A DNA stretch of 64,000 nucleotides from Avoscillospira_A sp052117125. Its GTDB lineage: Bacteria > Bacillota > Clostridia > Oscillospirales > Oscillospiraceae. The position numbers and the translations under genes are program-made. Each line of letters begins with the position of its first letter. Position 1 is the stretch's first letter. The notes below the pieces were generated by a model. The model was not told where the DNA came from. It saw only the letters and a program-made list of their open reading frames with translations, and made no database searches. Where the stretch lies: assembly GCF_052117125.1 (NCBI RefSeq), contig NZ_JBQKJT010000002.1:124001-188000 (forward strand), given 5' to 3'. Below are positions 51,864 to 61,738 of the stretch, one piece after another.

Positions 51864-53054
51864 TTATCGGGATTCCAGCAGCGCTTTGGCCTTACGGGCC
51901 ACGATGATTTCCTCGTTGGTATCCACCACATATATCCGCACGGGACTGCCGTCCACAGAGATATCCTGTCCGCCCACGGCCGTTTCATTTTTCGCCGGGT
52001 CCAGATGGATGCCCAAGCACTGGAGATTCTCCAACGCACCGGCCCGGACGCTCTTGCCGTTACGGCCGATACCGCCGCCGAACACAATGGCGTCCACGCC
52101 GCCCATGGCCGCCGTATACGCGCCGATATACTTTTTAATGTTATAACAGTAGCTGTCCAGGGCGTTGCGGCAGTCCGTATTGCCATTGGCCGCCGCCGCC
52201 TCCACGTCCCGCAGGTCGCCGGAAACGCCGCCGGACATTCCGAGAAAACCGCTCTGTTTCTGGAGCATGGTCTTGACCTCCGACAGCTCCATGCCGCAGG
52301 CTTCCACCAGATGGAAAATCACATAGGGGTCCATATCGCCGATGCGGTTGTTGTGCATGACGCCGCATTGCAGGCCAATGCCCAGGTTGGTGTCCACACT
52401 TTTCCCGTTTTCCACGGCACAAATGGAGCTGCTGCCGCCCAGATGGCAGCAGATGAGTTTGCAGTCGGAACGGCCCAGTTCCCTGGCCGCCCAGGTGGAC
52501 AGGTATTCCAAGGACGCGCCGTGGAAGCCATAGCGGCGGATGCCCTCCTTTCGGGCCAGCTCCGCCGGAATGGAATAGAGGTAGGCCTTGGGGGGCATCG
52601 TCTGATGGAACGCCGTCTCAAAGGAACCGATGAGGGGCGTATTGGGCAGCAGCTCCCGGAACTGCCGGATGGCGGCAATATAAGGCGGATTGTGGGCCGG
52701 AGCCACGGTGTTGAATGCCGCCATCGCCTCCAGAACGTCCTCGGTCAAATACTGGACGCCGGAAACACCTTTGGCGTGGACCACCTTGAAGCCCACACAG
52801 CCCAGGTCCTCCAGCTGGGTGAGGACGCCGTCCAGCAATGCCTCCAGCATCCGGCTGATGGCCTCCTTATGGGTGGGAAAGTGGTTGGCCTCCCGGCCCT
52901 CGGTTCCGTTCACCAGATTTTTCCAATAGAATTCGCTTTTCTCCGTGCCGACCCGTTCGGCGCCGCCGCTGGCCAGAACCTGTTCGCCGTTGTCCATGTC
53001 GAAGAGCTGGTATTTGAGGGACGTGCTGCCCACATTGCAGATCAGTAGTTTCAT
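51864..53054 (-). CDS. Divergent acetate/propionate-family kinase
   Basis: 396 residues from ATG 53054 (RBS AAGGAG), the usual length of acetate kinase. It has the ASKHA layout: LLICNVGSTSLKYQLF, VVHAKGVSG, RRYGFHGASLEYLS, HLGGSSSICA and FGGGIGRNG. Several usually invariant stretches differ: canonical NCGSSSLK is NVGSTSLK, HLGNGASI is HLGGSSSI, and the MMGTRSGDIDP segment reads VMHNNRIGDMDP (the Arg remains). It therefore looks like a paralogous kinase, and its acyl substrate may not be acetate. No phosphotransacetylase lies nearby. Confidence 0.8.
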   Translation of the reverse strand: MKLLICNVGSTSLKYQLFDMDNGEQVLASGGAERVGTEKSEFYWKNLVNGTEGREANHFPTHKEAISRMLEALLDGVLTQLEDLGCVGFKVVHAKGVSGVQYLTEDVLEAMAAFNTVAPAHNPPYIAAIRQFRELLPNTPLIGSFETAFHQTMPPKAYLYSIPAELARKEGIRRYGFHGASLEYLSTWAARELGRSDCKLICCHLGGSSSICAVENGKSVDTNLGIGLQCGVMHNNRIGDMDPYVIFHLVEACGMELSEVKTMLQKQSGFLGMSGGVSGDLRDVEAAAANGNTDCRNALDSYCYNIKKYIGAYTAAMGGVDAIVFGGGIGRNGKSVRAGALENLQCLGIHLDPAKNETAVGGQDISVDGSPVRIYVVDTNEEIIVARKAKALLESR

Positions 53055-53172
53055 AAGACCGCTCCTTTTTACAGTAAATAATAGGTATAGTATAGCAAAA
53101 AGAGGTGGCAGATACAAGACGGGAGCGTGCCGCAGCCCGCTCCCGTTGAACAGATTCGCTTGTGATTCCTTT

Positions 53173-53919
53173 TTACGGCTGAGACACGGTGAACGCATGG
53201 GCTTCCCAGGTCAATTCGCCCTCTGTCAAGCCCTCTACGGTATAACCGTCGGCGGCGGTGATCTCCACGGTCCAGACGCCCGGCGTCACGTTCTCCACCG
53301 GCAGCAGCACCAATTCCGTTCCGGCGCTGGTGGTCACGGCATCGAGTGCCACCGTCTCGCCGGGGGCCACAATCTGCGCTGCAATCTCCTGGTCTGCATC
53401 GCCGTCGTTGGTCAGCAAATATGTGTCCGTCACGGTGACCTGCTCCGCCACATCCACCGCCGTATGGCGGTCTACGGTCCACACGCCATCCGAAACCATC
53501 AGCACGGCCAGTTCCGTACCCACACCATCCGTGGGCAGCATGGGCGTATCGACGTCGAATCCGTTGACCGCGCCGCCGTCCAGGGCGCTGTTCCCCGTGG
53601 CGGCACTCTCCTCCATGGCTCCGCTGCTGCTGCCTGTCGCGCTGCCGGTGGTTGCGCTGTCGAATGCGCTGTCGGTGGTGGTGCTCTCCTGCATCGCGCC
53701 ATTTTCCGGCGCTGCCGAATCGGCGGTCTTGGCCCCGCAGCCCCGCAGCTGAGTCGTCGCCGTCAGGCCCAGGCCCGCCACCAAAACCAACATGGCCGCC
53801 AATGCGCCCCAGCGCTGCCACTGGGACGGCGTTCGCACCGTCTGGGCGTCGGCGGCCTCCTCAATGTACGCGTCATCCACCAGGCCGATGGCCTCAAACA
53901 GCTTTTCCGCCCGACTCAT
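53173..53919 (-). CDS. Membrane partner of an ECF sigma factor, putative anti-sigma factor
   Basis: 248 residues. The cytoplasmic N-terminus (KLFEAIGLVDDAYIEEA, residues 6-22) is the short helical motif common in sigma-associated membrane proteins of Clostridia. One membrane helix at about 37-56 follows, then an external Ser/Thr/Gly/Ala-rich linker of about 60 residues and a beta-rich domain to the end. Its ATG overlaps the sigma gene stop by four bases, so the pair is co-translated. An anti-sigma role is inferred from that arrangement; the N-terminus lacks the HxxxCxxC zinc motif of ZAS proteins. Confidence 0.7.
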   Translation of the reverse strand: MSRAEKLFEAIGLVDDAYIEEAADAQTVRTPSQWQRWGALAAMLVLVAGLGLTATTQLRGCGAKTADSAAPENGAMQESTTTDSAFDSATTGSATGSSSGAMEESAATGNSALDGGAVNGFDVDTPMLPTDGVGTELAVLMVSDGVWTVDRHTAVDVAEQVTVTDTYLLTNDGDADQEIAAQIVAPGETVALDAVTTSAGTELVLLPVENVTPGVWTVEITAADGYTVEGLTEGELTWEAHAFTVSQP

Positions 53920-54476
53920 ACGGCCACCCCCTCTTGCTCCAGCATCTCCCGCAGCCGCTGCCGCAGCCGGTGGAGACTGGACTTGACCGTGCCGGGCCGC
54001 ATGGCAAACCGCCCGGCAATCTCCTCCACGCTGTCGCCAAACCAGTACCGGCGCAGAAACAGCTGCCGTTTCTCCGGCGGCAGCTCCGCCAGGAACCGAT
54101 TGATGACCGCCGCCGTCTCATTGGCGTCGTACTGTCCCTCCACCGACTCGGCAGACGGCAAACAATGGGTCAGTTCCTCCAGCAATACGTCCATGGCGCC
54201 GCCTCCCCGCTTCTGTGCCCGCCCGGCCCGATACCGGTCCAAGGAAAGATTTCTGGTAATCCGGCCCAGAAACGCCCGCAGCGGACAGGGCCGTGACGGC
54301 GGCATGGCCTCCCAGGCCCGCAGCCACGTGTCGTTGACGCACTCCTCCGCATCCTCCAGAATCCCTACGATCCGCAGGGCGATCTGACGGCAGAACGCGC
54401 CGTACTTCTTGTCGCTCTGGCGCAGGGCTTCCTCGTCCCGCTGCCAGTACAGGTCAATGATGGCCTCATCCTCCAC
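53916..54476 (-). CDS. ECF-type RNA polymerase sigma factor
   Basis: 186 residues from GTG 54476 with AGGAGG eight bases ahead; the long frame upstream overlaps gltD antisense sequence and a terminator, so it is not used. Region 2 shows AFCRQIALRIVGILEDAEECVNDTWLRAW followed by LRAFLGRITRNLSLDRYRA. Region 4 shows LPPEKRQLFLRRYWFGDSVEEIAGRF and the recognition helix RPGTVKSSLHRLRQRLRE. It directs transcription of a small regulon, unknown here, and is coupled to its membrane partner. Confidence 0.9.
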   Translation of the reverse strand: MEDEAIIDLYWQRDEEALRQSDKKYGAFCRQIALRIVGILEDAEECVNDTWLRAWEAMPPSRPCPLRAFLGRITRNLSLDRYRAGRAQKRGGGAMDVLLEELTHCLPSAESVEGQYDANETAAVINRFLAELPPEKRQLFLRRYWFGDSVEEIAGRFAMRPGTVKSSLHRLRQRLREMLEQEGVAV

Positions 54477-54522
54477 GGCGGCCACCTCCTTCTTCCTTTG
54501 ATGTCCTCTACAGTATAACACG

Positions 54523-54563
54523 AAAAACCGCCGCCGCAAGTTGCACCTGCGGCGGCGGTTTTT
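54523..54563. terminator. Terminator between gltD and the sigma factor gene
   Basis: 16-base-pair stem AAAAACCGCCGCCGCA (54523-54538) with its complement (54548-54563). It begins three bases past the gltD stop, with T-run on the minus strand. A TATACT just beyond it (54511-54516) may be the -10 of the sigma gene. Confidence 0.9.
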
Positions 54564-54565
54564 TC

Positions 54566-56035
54566 TCAAAGGCTCCGGTAACCGGTCAGATATTCGTCCA
54601 CATCCCGGGCCGTGGCGCGGCCCTCGGCAATGGCCCACACCACCAGAGATGCACCCCGGCGCATATCGCCGGCGGTAAACACGCCCTCTCTGGCCGTGGC
54701 GTGGGAGTCCTGTCCCTCCAGGCACAGGTTCCCGCGGCTGTCCGGCTCCAGGCCGAACGCGTCCAGCACCGTGGTGTCGCAGCCGGAAAACCCGTTGGCA
54801 ATGAGCAGCAGGTCGGCAGGAATCTCCCGCTCCGTCTCCGTCAGCTCCTCCATCATCACGATGCCGTCCACCCGGACCCACTGGACATCCACAATTTTCA
54901 CGGCCTTTAACACGCCGGTCTCCTCGTCCGTCACCGTGCCGGTCAGCACCGTTTCATATTGGCGCGGGTCCGTACCGAAGACGGCCACGGCTTCCTCAAT
55001 GGCGTAGTCGTGCTCCTCCGGCAGCTTCCCCCACAGCCCTTTCCGCTGGCGGGCCAGTTCGGCGGGCTTGCGGATGATCTGGGTCACGGAGGCGCAGCCC
55101 TGGCGGATGGCCGTGGCCACACAGTCGGAACTGGTGTAACCGGCGCCGATGATGACCACGTGCTTGTCTTTGGCGTCCAGCGGATTTTCCACACCGTCCA
55201 GCAACGTCTTGGTGGCCGCTTTCAGATAGGGTACGGCGAAACTGACGCCGGGAATCTCCGTGGAAGCGGCGGCATAGAGCCGGGGCTGTTCCGCGCCGCA
55301 GGCCAGAACCACCGCATCGTAGTCGGCCAGCAGCCGGTCCGCGTCCTCTTTGGTCACAATGGGGCTGTTGGTGCGGAAGTCCACACCTTCAAACTGCATC
55401 AGCCGCACCCGGCGGTCCACAATTTCCTTGTCCAGCTTCATATTGGGGATGCCGTAGGTCAGCAGGCCGCCCACCCGGTCCTCCCGCTCAAAGACCGTGA
55501 CACTGTGGCCCCGGTGGTTCAGCTGGTCGGCACAGGCAAGGCCCGCCGGGCCGGAACCCACAATGGCCACCTTACAGCCGGAGTGGGTCTTGGGCACCTT
55601 GGGAGCCATGCGGCCGTTGGCAAAGCCGTCCTCGATGATGCCCAGTTCATTTTCCCGGACCGTGACAGCGGGCTTCCCCGCTACGGCGCAGGTACAGGCC
55701 TGCTCGCACGGAGCCGGACAGACCCGGCCCGTGAATTCCGGGAAGTTGTTCTGCTTCAGCAGACGCGACAGGGCGTGGCCGAAGTTGTCGGTCCACAGCA
55801 TGTCGTTCCATTCGGGAATCAGATTGTGCAGGGGGCAGCCGAAGATGTCGCCGCCGTAGCTGACGCCGCTTTGACAGAAGGGGACGCCGCAGTTCATACA
55901 GCGGCCGCCCTGCTCCATGCGGGCTTCCTTGGAAAGGGTCCGATGGAACTCTCCCCAGTGCCTGACGCGGCTCTTGGGCGCTTCCGCGCCGTCCTCCCGC
56001 CGCTCAAATTCCATAAAACCGGTGGATTTTCCCAT
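54566..56035 (-). CDS. gltD: Glutamate synthase small subunit
   Basis: 489 residues, NADPH-dependent FAD subunit that supplies electrons to GltB. The N-terminal Cys motifs CMNCGVPFCQSG and CPAPCEQACTC bind Fe-S clusters. The FAD fold is AIVGSGPAGLACADQL and the NADPH fold VIIGAGYTSSDCVA. It lies 12 bases downstream of gltB in the same transcript. Length is normal. Confidence 0.97.
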   Translation of the reverse strand: MGKSTGFMEFERREDGAEAPKSRVRHWGEFHRTLSKEARMEQGGRCMNCGVPFCQSGVSYGGDIFGCPLHNLIPEWNDMLWTDNFGHALSRLLKQNNFPEFTGRVCPAPCEQACTCAVAGKPAVTVRENELGIIEDGFANGRMAPKVPKTHSGCKVAIVGSGPAGLACADQLNHRGHSVTVFEREDRVGGLLTYGIPNMKLDKEIVDRRVRLMQFEGVDFRTNSPIVTKEDADRLLADYDAVVLACGAEQPRLYAAASTEIPGVSFAVPYLKAATKTLLDGVENPLDAKDKHVVIIGAGYTSSDCVATAIRQGCASVTQIIRKPAELARQRKGLWGKLPEEHDYAIEEAVAVFGTDPRQYETVLTGTVTDEETGVLKAVKIVDVQWVRVDGIVMMEELTETEREIPADLLLIANGFSGCDTTVLDAFGLEPDSRGNLCLEGQDSHATAREGVFTAGDMRRGASLVVWAIAEGRATARDVDEYLTGYRSL

Positions 56036-56047
56036 GTCGTTCCCTCC

Positions 56048-59000
56048 TTATTTCCCAGTCATGGCGTAAAACGCCTCGATTTCCGCCGCTTCTCTGGACA
56101 TGCCTCTGGCCTCAAAAGAGGCGATGACGTCCATCATGCGCTTGAAGTCCTTGGGCATGATCTTCTTGAAGTCGCCCAGCCGCTGGTCGAAGTGGTCCAG
56201 CAGCTCCCGGCCGATGGTGGAACCGGTGGCGGCGGTGTGTTCCTCGATCAGGGCTTTCAGCGCCTGAATGTCATGCTTCTCCGTGACGGAGGACATGGAC
56301 ACCAGTTCCTTGTTGACCCGCAGATACAGGTCGTGCTCCGGGTCCAGCACATAGGCCACGCCGCCGGACATACCGGCCGCGAAGTTGGCGCCCACGGGGC
56401 CCAGAATGACGGCACAGCCGCCGGTCATGTACTCACAGCCGTGGTTGCCCACGCCCTCTACCACCGCCGTGGCGCCGGAGTTACGGACGCAGAACCGCTC
56501 ACCGGCCATGCCCCGGACGAACGCTTTGCCGGAGGTGGCGCCGTACAGGGCCACATTGCCGATGATGATATTTTCCTCGGCCTTGAATTTGCTCTTTTTC
56601 GGCGGGTAGACAATGAGCTTGCCGCCGGAGAGGCCCTTGCCGAAGTAGTCGTTGGAATCGCCCTCCAGTTCCAGCGTCAGGCCCTTGGGGATGAACGCGC
56701 CGAAGCTCTGTCCCGCGCCGCCGGTGCAGCGAATCTGATAGGTGTCCTCGGCCAGACGGTCGCCGTGACGGCGGGTGATCTCCGAACCGAACAGGGTACC
56801 GAAGGCCCGGTCGGTGCTGGAGATATCCAGAGACAGGCTGGCGGGCTTTCCGGCCAGCAGGGCGCTGGCCAGCTTCTTGAGGAGAATCTTCTGGTCCAGG
56901 GTCCGCTCCAGGTGGAAGTTGTAAACATCCCGGGGGTCAAAGCTGGTACCCTTTTCTCCGGCGTAGGGGTTTCGCAGGATGCCGGACAGGTCCACCGATT
57001 CCGCCCGATGGCTGATGGAGTGCTCCACGGGCTTCAGCAGGTCCGTGCGGCCCACCAAATCCCGGACCCGGCGGATACCCAGGGAGGCCATGATCTCCCG
57101 CAGCTGCTGGGCCACAAATTCCATAAAGGTCATGACGTATTCCGGCTTGCCCCGGAAGCATTTCCGCAGCTCCGGATTCTGTGTCGCCACACCGGCGGGG
57201 CAGGTATCCTGATTACAGACACGCATCATGACGCAGCCCAGGGTGACCAGGGGGGCCGTGGCGAAGCCGAATTCCTCCGCGCCCAGCATACAGGCCACGG
57301 CCACATCGTAGCCGTTCATGAGCTTGCCGTCGGTCTCCAGGACCACACGGGACCGCAGGCCGTTGGCAATCAGTGCCTGATGGGCCTCGGCCAGGCCCAG
57401 CTCCCAGGGCAGGCCCGCGTTGTGGATGGAGGTCTGGGGCGCGGCGCCGGTGCCGCCGTCATAGCCGGAGATCAGAACCACCTGGGCGCCGGCCTTGGCC
57501 ACGCCGGCGGCGATGGTGCCGACGCCGGCCTCGGAGGCCAGCTTGACGGAGATTCTCGCCTTGTCGTTGGCGTTTTTCAGGTCGTAGATCAGCTGCGACA
57601 GGTCCTCGATGGAGTAGATATCGTGATGGGGCGGTGGGGAAATCAGGGAGATACCCGGCGTGGAATGGCGGGTCTTAGCGATCCACGGATAGACCTTTTT
57701 GCCGGGCAGATGGCCGCCCTCACCGGGCTTTGCGCCCTGGGCCATTTTGATCTGCAATTCCTCGGCGCTGACCAAATATTCCGAGGTGACGCCGAAGCGG
57801 CCGGAGGCCACCTGCTTGATGGCGCTGCACTTATCGGACTTGAGTCGGGCCGTGTCCTCGCCGCCCTCGCCGGAGTTGGACTTGCCGCCCAGCCGGTTCA
57901 TGGCCAGGGCCAGACATTCGTGGGCCTCCTGGGAAATGGAGCCGTAGGACATGGCGCCGGTTTTAAACCGCTTGACGATTTCACTGACCGGCTCCACCTC
58001 GTCGATGGGGATGGGACCGCTCTCCGGCGTGGCAAAGGTCAGCAGGCCCCGCAGGGTGTGGGGCGTGGATTCGTCATCCACCAGATGGGTGTACTGCTGG
58101 AACATCCTGTAATCCCGATTGCGGGTGGACTGCTGCAACAGCCAGATGACCTGGGGATTGTACATATGGTCTTCCTTCTGGCTGCCGCTGCGGAGCCGCT
58201 CGTAACCGTTGGACTCCAGGGTGGTGTCGTTGGGCAGGCCCAGGGGGTCAAAAGCATGGGAGTGGTAATACTCGACGCCCTCGGCAATCTCCTCCAGGCC
58301 CACGCCGCCGACTCGGGAAATGGTGTTGGTGAAGTAGCGGTCCATGACGTCCTTTCGGATGCCGATGGCCTCGAAAATCTGCGCCGACTGGTAGGACTGG
58401 ATGGTGGAGATGCCCATTTTGGACGCCACCTTGACGATGCCGTGGAGGACGGCGCTGTTGTAGTCGTCCACGGCCACGGTGTAGTCCTTGTCCAGCAAGC
58501 CCTCATGGATGGCCTGACGGATGCACTCATGGGCCAGATAGGGGTTGACGGCCCGTGCGCCGTAGCCCAGGAGGGTGGCGAAGTGGTGGACGTTGCGGGG
58601 CTCCGCCGATTCCAGAATGACGGAGACGGCGGTGCGCTTCTTGGTGCGAATCAAATGCTGTTCCAGCGCCGACACGGCCAGCAGGGACGGAATGGCCACA
58701 TGGTTTTCATCCACGCCGCGGTCGGACAGGATGAGGATATTGGCGCCGTTTTTGTACGCCCGGTCACAGGCCACAAACAGATGATCCAGCGCCCGGTCCA
58801 GACGGGTATTCTTATAATAGAGGAGGGACACGGTTTCCACCTGGAAGCCGGGCCGGTTCATGTACTTGATCTTCAACAAGTCCACATTGGTGAGGATGGG
58901 GTTGTTGATTTGCAGGACGTTACAGTTCTCAGCCCGGTCCTCCAACAGATTGCCGTCGGAACCCACATAGACCGTGGTATCGGTGACGGATTCCTCGCGG

Positions 59001-60568
59001 ATGGCGTCGATGGGCGGGTTGGTCACCTGGGCAAACATCTGCTTGAAGTAGTTGAAGAGGGGCTGATGCTTCTCCGACAGGACCGCCAGGGGCAGATCGT
59101 CGCCCATGGCCGCCGTGGGCTCGGCGCTGTTGCGGGCCATGGGGAGAATGGTGTCCTTGATGTCCTCGTAGGAGTAGGCAAACGCCTTCTGCAATCTGGC
59201 CCGATAGTCGCTGTCCAGCGTGACGGCCTTTTTGTTGGGAATGGGCAGGTCCTTGAGGGTCACCAGGTGCTGATCCAGCCATTCGCCGTAGGGCAACCGG
59301 GCGGCATAGGCGCTTTTCAGCTCGTCATCCTCAATGATCTTCCCTTTGACCGTATCCACCAACAGCATTTTGCCGGGCTGGAGACGGAATTTACGAACCA
59401 CGGACTCCGGCGGAATGTCCAGGACACCCACTTCCGAAGCCAGAATCAGCGTCTTGTCCTTGGTCACATAGTAGCGGGAGGGCCGCAGACCGTTGCGGTC
59501 CAGCAGCGCGCCCACCACATCGCCGTCGGAAAAGACAATGGCGGCGGGGCCGTCCCAAGGCTCCATCATGGTGGCGTAATAGTGGTACATGTCCCGCTTT
59601 TTCCGGTCCATGATCTCATCCTTCTGCCAGGCCTCAGGAACGGTGATCATCATGGCCAGGGGCAGGTCCATACCGTTCATGGTCAGGAACTCAATGGTGT
59701 TGTCCAGCATGGCCGAGTCGGAGCCTGCGCCGTTGATAACCGGCAGAATTTTATCGATGTCATCCTGCATGATGCGGGAGGACATGGTTTCCTCCCGGGA
59801 CAGCATCCGGTCGGCGTTGCCCCGGATGGTGTTGATTTCACCGTTGTGAAGAATCATGCGGTTGGGGTGGGCCCGCTCCCAGCTGGGATTGGTGTTGGTG
59901 GAGAACCGGGAGTGGACCAGGGCGATGGCCGATTGGTAGTCCTCGCTCTGCAAATCCTCATAGAACCGCCGCAGCTGGCCCACCAGGAACATACCCTTAT
60001 AGACGATGGTCCGGCTGGAGAAGGACGCCACATAGGTGTTATCGTTGCTCTGCTCAAACTCCCGGCGGATGATGTACAGCTTCCGGTCGAAGGCAATGCC
60101 CCGCTCCACGTCCTGAGGCCGCTCCACAAAGCACTGGAGGATGGCGGGCATACAGTCCAGTGCCTTCTGGCCCAGGACCTCCGGATGGACCGGCACCTCT
60201 CTCCAGCCCAGAAACCGGACGCCCTCCTTGTTGGCGATGATCTCCAGCATCTTCTTGGCCTGATTGCGCAGGAGCCGGTTCTGCGGCATGAAGAACATAC
60301 CCACGCCGTAGTCCCGGGCACTGCCCAGGGAGATGCCGCAGGCCGCCGCCGCCTTTTTGAAGAATTTATGGGAAATCTGTAACAGGATACCCACGCCGTC
60401 GCCGGTTTCCCCGGCGGCGTCCTTACCGGCGCGGTGCTCCAGCTTTTCCACGATTTTCAGCGCGTCATCCACGGCGCCGTGGTCGGGCTTGCCGTCGATG
60501 CGGACGACGGCGCCAATGCCGCAGGCGTCATGCTCCAGTTGGGGGACGTATAACCCTCTTTCTTCCAT
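56048..60568 (-). CDS. gltB: Glutamate synthase large subunit
   Basis: 1506 residues from ATG 60568; the open frame extends 45 codons further across the promoter. The class II amidotransferase starts at C16 (LEHDACGIGAVV), which becomes the N-terminal nucleophile after removal of 15 residues. The central domain, the FMN-binding synthase domain (GEGGEDTARL, ISGYDGGTGAAP), the Cys-rich CNQDTCPAGVATQNPELRKC for the 3Fe-4S cluster and the C-terminal GXGXG beta-helix are all in order. It makes two glutamates from glutamine and 2-oxoglutarate. No glutamine synthetase is in the window. Confidence 0.97.
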   Translation of the reverse strand: MEERGLYVPQLEHDACGIGAVVRIDGKPDHGAVDDALKIVEKLEHRAGKDAAGETGDGVGILLQISHKFFKKAAAACGISLGSARDYGVGMFFMPQNRLLRNQAKKMLEIIANKEGVRFLGWREVPVHPEVLGQKALDCMPAILQCFVERPQDVERGIAFDRKLYIIRREFEQSNDNTYVASFSSRTIVYKGMFLVGQLRRFYEDLQSEDYQSAIALVHSRFSTNTNPSWERAHPNRMILHNGEINTIRGNADRMLSREETMSSRIMQDDIDKILPVINGAGSDSAMLDNTIEFLTMNGMDLPLAMMITVPEAWQKDEIMDRKKRDMYHYYATMMEPWDGPAAIVFSDGDVVGALLDRNGLRPSRYYVTKDKTLILASEVGVLDIPPESVVRKFRLQPGKMLLVDTVKGKIIEDDELKSAYAARLPYGEWLDQHLVTLKDLPIPNKKAVTLDSDYRARLQKAFAYSYEDIKDTILPMARNSAEPTAAMGDDLPLAVLSEKHQPLFNYFKQMFAQVTNPPIDAIREESVTDTTVYVGSDGNLLEDRAENCNVLQINNPILTNVDLLKIKYMNRPGFQVETVSLLYYKNTRLDRALDHLFVACDRAYKNGANILILSDRGVDENHVAIPSLLAVSALEQHLIRTKKRTAVSVILESAEPRNVHHFATLLGYGARAVNPYLAHECIRQAIHEGLLDKDYTVAVDDYNSAVLHGIVKVASKMGISTIQSYQSAQIFEAIGIRKDVMDRYFTNTISRVGGVGLEEIAEGVEYYHSHAFDPLGLPNDTTLESNGYERLRSGSQKEDHMYNPQVIWLLQQSTRNRDYRMFQQYTHLVDDESTPHTLRGLLTFATPESGPIPIDEVEPVSEIVKRFKTGAMSYGSISQEAHECLALAMNRLGGKSNSGEGGEDTARLKSDKCSAIKQVASGRFGVTSEYLVSAEELQIKMAQGAKPGEGGHLPGKKVYPWIAKTRHSTPGISLISPPPHHDIYSIEDLSQLIYDLKNANDKARISVKLASEAGVGTIAAGVAKAGAQVVLISGYDGGTGAAPQTSIHNAGLPWELGLAEAHQALIANGLRSRVVLETDGKLMNGYDVAVACMLGAEEFGFATAPLVTLGCVMMRVCNQDTCPAGVATQNPELRKCFRGKPEYVMTFMEFVAQQLREIMASLGIRRVRDLVGRTDLLKPVEHSISHRAESVDLSGILRNPYAGEKGTSFDPRDVYNFHLERTLDQKILLKKLASALLAGKPASLSLDISSTDRAFGTLFGSEITRRHGDRLAEDTYQIRCTGGAGQSFGAFIPKGLTLELEGDSNDYFGKGLSGGKLIVYPPKKSKFKAEENIIIGNVALYGATSGKAFVRGMAGERFCVRNSGATAVVEGVGNHGCEYMTGGCAVILGPVGANFAAGMSGGVAYVLDPEHDLYLRVNKELVSMSSVTEKHDIQALKALIEEHTAATGSTIGRELLDHFDQRLGDFKKIMPKDFKRMMDVIASFEARGMSREAAEIEAFYAMTGK

Positions 60569-60674
60569 AACCGCTTCACCTTGACCTTTCCGGACCGGGG
60601 AGTTTTGGTGAAAACGACGAACATACCGGCATGGTTTCCCAAACTCCCAATCATATCCTCTATATTTTATGAAG

Positions 60675-60703
60675 ATTATACGACGTTTGCCGGGCCAGGT
60701 CAA
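60675..60703 (-). promoter_or_regulatory. Promoter of gltBD
   Basis: On the minus strand TTGACC (60698-60703), 17-base spacer, TATAAT (60675-60680). The leader is about 100 bases. Confidence 0.75.
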
Positions 60704-61011
60704 ACAGGAATTCCCCCTTTCAAAAAAGTTTGTATGATTTATCCAGAATCAACGGCCCCGGCAGGCCCCAAATTATTTACATTACCGTCAGTGAATTTTC
60801 AAAACAAAAACTCTGTCTTGCACCATGAAATTCCGTTTGATACCGATGTTTTTCCGATTTTCCAACCGTCTATCTATCGAATACAGATTTTATCCATGTG
60901 CTTTTGATATATAGACACCTGTTTTTACACCCTATTGCACAGTATTTTGTTAAACCGCTGTTGCAAGAAATCTGTCATTTTGCCCAATTTCCTCCCAGAT
61001 GCTACGGAGGG
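60704..61011. other. AT-rich non-coding stretch upstream of gltB
   Basis: About 300 bases between the gltB promoter and the HPF terminator. It is much richer in A+T than the surroundings. No gene, strong hairpin or known regulatory RNA is seen in it. Confidence 0.5.
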
Positions 61012-61043
61012 CAAAAAAAGACCGGACACCCGAAGGTGTCCGG
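61012..61043 (-). terminator. Terminator of the HPF gene
   Basis: On the minus strand CCGGACACC-TTCG-GGTGTCCGG (61022-61043) followed by TCTTTTTTT: a classic stem, UUCG tetraloop and T-run. Confidence 0.95.
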
Positions 61044-61062
61044 CCGGGAAAACACTGTGCAA

Positions 61063-61605
61063 TTACGGTGCGTCTTCAATGAGACCATAGCCACCGTTGT
61101 GGCGCTTGTAGACCACGGCAAACGCACCGCCGTTTTCCTCGTCGCGGAACGCGAAGAACGTGTGGTCCAGCAGATTCATCTGCAAGATGGCCTCGTCGCG
61201 GGTCATGGGCTTCATGGGGAAGGACTTGGTGCGGATCAGGTTGAACTCCCCTTCCTCCGGTTCCTCGGGAGCAAAGGAGGAAACGGCCTCGGGGGACCGT
61301 ACAAAGGCATCCTGCCGGATGCGGCGGGCCAGCCGCGTTTTATTCTTACGGATCTGCCCCTCAATGGTACCAACGGCCGCGTCGATGGACGCGAACATGT
61401 CGGACGTACTCTCGCTGGCGCGGAAGTAGGTATTGGCGGCATGAACCGTGAGCTCCACGATATTCCGGTTTTTCTCTACACTGAAGGCGACCAGAGCCTC
61501 AGCGTCATCACGGAAATAGCGATCCAGCTTGGTGACCTTCTTCTCGGCGTAGTCACGAACGGTGCCGGGCAGGTTGAGCTTTTTCTCAAGAAACTGGATT
61601 TTCAT
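61063..61605 (-). CDS. hpf: Ribosome hibernation promoting factor, long form
   Basis: 180 residues. The N-terminal domain (MKIQFLEKKLNLPGTVRDYAEKKVTKLDRYF, VELTVHAANTYFRASES, MFASIDAAVGTIEGQIRKNKTRL) binds the 30S subunit decoding region. The C-terminal dimerisation domain (LIRTKSFPMKPMTRDEAILQMNLLDHTFFAFRDEE) makes 100S ribosome dimers. This is the long form found in most Firmicutes. RBS AAGGAG precedes ATG 61605. Confidence 0.96.
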   Translation of the reverse strand: MKIQFLEKKLNLPGTVRDYAEKKVTKLDRYFRDDAEALVAFSVEKNRNIVELTVHAANTYFRASESTSDMFASIDAAVGTIEGQIRKNKTRLARRIRQDAFVRSPEAVSSFAPEEPEEGEFNLIRTKSFPMKPMTRDEAILQMNLLDHTFFAFRDEENGGAFAVVYKRHNGGYGLIEDAP

Positions 61606-61738
61606 ATGCGTCGCTCCTTTCGTCCCCCTCCGGGGACCTTTGGTATAGTTTCCCTGTGCATATTATACCACATATCGACCATTTTGCAAGTCGAAAATGT
61701 GCAGCTTCACAATGTCCATCATTTACCGAAAAAAGTTC

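Noticed and set aside
53916..54881. Longer 321-codon start for the ECF sigma factor
   Set aside because: The extra 135 codons run through the terminator and antisense to gltD, and GTG 54476 has an ideal ribosome binding site and gives normal length.
54959..60382. An open frame of 1807 codons on the plus strand opposite gltBD
   Set aside because: It is the antisense image of highly biased GC-rich codons in gltB and gltD. It has no ribosome binding site and no family character, whereas the opposite strand encodes complete, motif-rich proteins.
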